Shown here: positions 62,178-64,000 of the stretch, in pieces
Numbering within the stretch: position 1 is the stretch's first letter
Layout of the letters: every line of letters starts with the position of its first letter
Assembly: GCA_000442015.1 (NCBI GenBank)
Contig: KE561300.1
Location: forward strand, 62,001 to 126,000
Direction: 5' to 3'
Length of the DNA stretch: 64,000 nucleotides
Source of the DNA: Rozella allomycis CSF55
Lineage: Eukaryota; Rozellomycota
Made by a program: the position numbers and the translations under genes
The notes under the pieces: model-generated
Databases searched by the model: none
Told to the model about the DNA's origin: nothing
Seen by the model: only the letters and a program-made list of their open reading frames with translations

Positions 62178-64000
62178 ATGGCTACGACCGTACCTACGGG
62201 AGCTTTATCGTCCTTGACTTTGTCTGACCTTCCAAAACGCCCTGATTATGGAAAGGTGGGTAAAAAGATACGTTTGAGAGCAAATATGCTAAAGGTAGTA
62301 ATTTGTAAATAAGGCATAATAGATCCCTTCTTTTACCAATGGTACTATTTATCACTATGACGTGAACTTTGTTGGAGTTAGAAGTGGTGAAAGGTAAACT
62401 TTTAGGTGGTCATCGACGGTAGGCGTATTTTTACTGAATTTCTTGCCCAATTTAAAGAGATTCATTTAAAGGGGATTAGTGTAGCGTTTGACGGAAAGAA
62501 AAATTTATATACTTCTGCTAAAATTAATCGAATTTCTGGTAGACAGCCTTTGGTTGTTGAGTTTACAATTCAGGATGGCGCTAGGAAAAAAGATTTTAAG
62601 ATTGAGATAAAACATGCAGCTGATGTAAACATGGCTGTACTCCATCAATTTTTTGAGAAGAGAATTGGAATGGTTCCCCAAGAATGCATTCAAGCATTGG
62701 ACGTTATCATTAAACAAGGTCCATCAGTTAGTGGAAGATACACTTTGATAGGTTCATCAATGTACATGAGAGAGAATCCAGCTTCGTTAGGTAGTTGCAT
62801 CGAAGTGTGGCCAGGGATATTTTTATCTGTGAGAGCAACACAAAGTGGACTTGTTTTGAATGCTGATACTGCAAACAATGCTTTTCTTGAGCCGTTGATG
62901 ATATTAGATTGTGCTGCTAAAGTTGTTGGAGCAAGAAGTGCGTCTGATTTGAATTGCAAGTGGCATCCTGATGATATTAAAGAACTTGAGCGAAAATGGA
63001 GAGGAACACAAGTTCAAGTGACTCATTCCAATATTCCAAGAAAATACAAAATATTCGGGATAAAAAATATGTCTGTTAGAGAAATCAAGTAATTCTGTGT
63101 ACTTGTAAAAATATAGATTTAAGATGGAAGATGGAACGAATGTGTCTGTCTATGATTATTTTCAAAATCATTATAATAAGAAATTGGAATTTGATAAATG
63201 TCCTTGTTTAGCTGTTGGGCCTGAAGGCAAAACATTTCTTCCAATGGAAGTTTGTAAAATTGTGCAAGGGCAGCAGTAACAATACCTACAATTATCTTGT
63301 TTAGATATCGCAAAAAGTTAAATGAAGAACAAACGACGAATATGCTTGCTTTTGCTACTTTGAAACCAGAGGCTAGATTTAATCGCATTAGGACCAACAT
63401 GGCGCCAATGGTTGCAAACATGTCTGAAAATCTGAAAGGATTTGGAATAAATCTGTCTAATCAATTCTTGGAATGCGAAGGCAGAGTTTTAGATCCACCT
63501 GTTGTTCATTTTGGTGCAAATTCAACTTCAAGACCATCAGGAGGTGTTTGGAACATGAAAGACAAAAAATTGAATAGCACTGGAGCAGTTGAAAGTTGGG
63601 CTGTCGTTTCGTTTGATAATCGCTCTCGTCCAGATAAAATTTATGAATGGTTGGATGAATTTGGCAAAGTTGCTAGAAGTATGGGAATGGATGTTAAGTC
63701 AAGCAAGCCTCCTGTTCTCTCTGGTCGTCCAAATGAAGTTAAGAATGTCTTAAGAAAAGCCATTGATGATGCTGAGAGAATGTTCAAGAAGCCTTGTCAA
63801 TTTCTTCTTTGCATAATGCCACCCAGTGGTGTTTATGAAGATGTCAAAAAAATTATGGACTGTGAATTTGGTAAAGTGTCTCAATGCATGAAAGGAAAAC
63901 ATATTGGTAGACCAAATGGTTCTTACATGGCCAATCTTTTGCTCAAAATCAATTCTAAAATGGGCGGGGTAAATTTCCACTTGGACAAGGGTGTACCTTT
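62178..64000 (+). CDS. AGO: Argonaute (Ago clade), 3' part outside window
   Basis: Small-RNA-guided silencing protein. Introns near 62297-62324, 62365-62406 and 63276-63305. N domain: VIDGRRIFTEFLAQF, VAFDGKKNLYTSAKI. ArgoL1: VLHQFFEKRIGMVPQECIQALDVIIKQG, SLGSCIEVWPGIFLSVRATQSGLVLNAD. PAZ: RKWRGTQVQVTH, YKIFGIKNMSVREIKFKMEDGTNVSVYDYF, CLAVGPEGKTFLPMEVCKIVQGQQ. L2: QTTNMLAFATLKPEARFNRI. MID: CQFLLCIMPPSGVYEDVKKIMDCEFGKVSQCM, then NLLLKINSKMGGVNFHLD opening PIWI. The catalytic DEDH residues lie past the edge, so slicer activity cannot be judged. Confidence 0.95.

Overview
This window is nuclear DNA of a microbial eukaryote: AT-rich, very gene-d dense, with about 44 protein genes, one tRNA and almost no spare sequence. 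Nearly every gene is cut by tiny spliceosomal introns (mostly 24-31 nt, GT..AG, often with a ctaa-type branch sequence), so each product has to be read across several frames. I placed well over 100 of them by hand from frame, homology and splice-site fit; the coordinates given are those of the whole coding span.

The gene content points to a flagellated (zoosporic), early-branching fungus or close relative. A KRE2/KTR-type GT15 mannosyltransferase and a PBI2-type I9 inhibitor look fungal, while epsilon-tubulin, CFAP100, DNAJB13, PPIL6 and AK8 are axoneme or basal-body genes lost from non-flagellated fungi. Rozella (Cryptomycota), an intracellular parasite, would fit the composition, the tiny introns and the secreted kinases; that genus assignment is inference only.

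Layout. 1-7 kb: importin-9 (partial), mitochondrial AsnRS, diaphanous-type formin, tRNA-Glu. 7-16 kb: small coiled-coil protein, GT10 fucosyltransferase, CAP/Srv2, methylmalonyl-CoA epimerase, NSE2, HSL-type esterase, secretory glycosyltransferase, RPAIN-like protein, SmG. 16-21 kb: RalGPS-like RasGEF, PBI2-like inhibitor, UBA-ArfGAP. 21-32 kb: PPIL6, an orphan 7-TM protein, AK8, ATG3, CFAP100, WAPL, CCDC6-like, ELP6, epsilon-tubulin. 32-41 kb: patatin-like lipase, AGTRAP-like membrane protein, V-ATPase B, Ser/Gly-rich GPI-type secreted protein, RPN10, Rho1, GT15, HAPSTR1-like. 41-51 kb: XPG/Rad2, Nup88 (crossing an N and an apparent local inversion), CAX exchanger, ankyrin fragment, GOT1, MetAP2. 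51-56.7 kb: an accessory-looking block with a receptor-like kinase, a secreted LRR protein with an F-box-like start, a secreted kinase and a patchwork of duplicated gene fragments. 56.7-64 kb: MSH4, POLA2, DNAJB13 and a window-truncated Argonaute.

Themes: actin/Rho control (formin, CAP, Rho1), secretory glycosylation (GT10, GT15, the signal-anchored glucan-synthase-like enzyme, GOT1, ArfGAP), genome maintenance and meiosis (XPG, NSE2, WAPL, MSH4, POLA2), the flagellum, and RNA silencing. The most notable observations are a candidate U12-type AT-intron in XPG, a 12-nt micro-exon carrying a CAX signature, start codons only 5 bp apart (GOT1/MetAP2), secreted kinases beside a secreted F-box/LRR protein, a chimeric duplication joining POLA2 and kinase fragments, and an orientation error around the N in Nup88.
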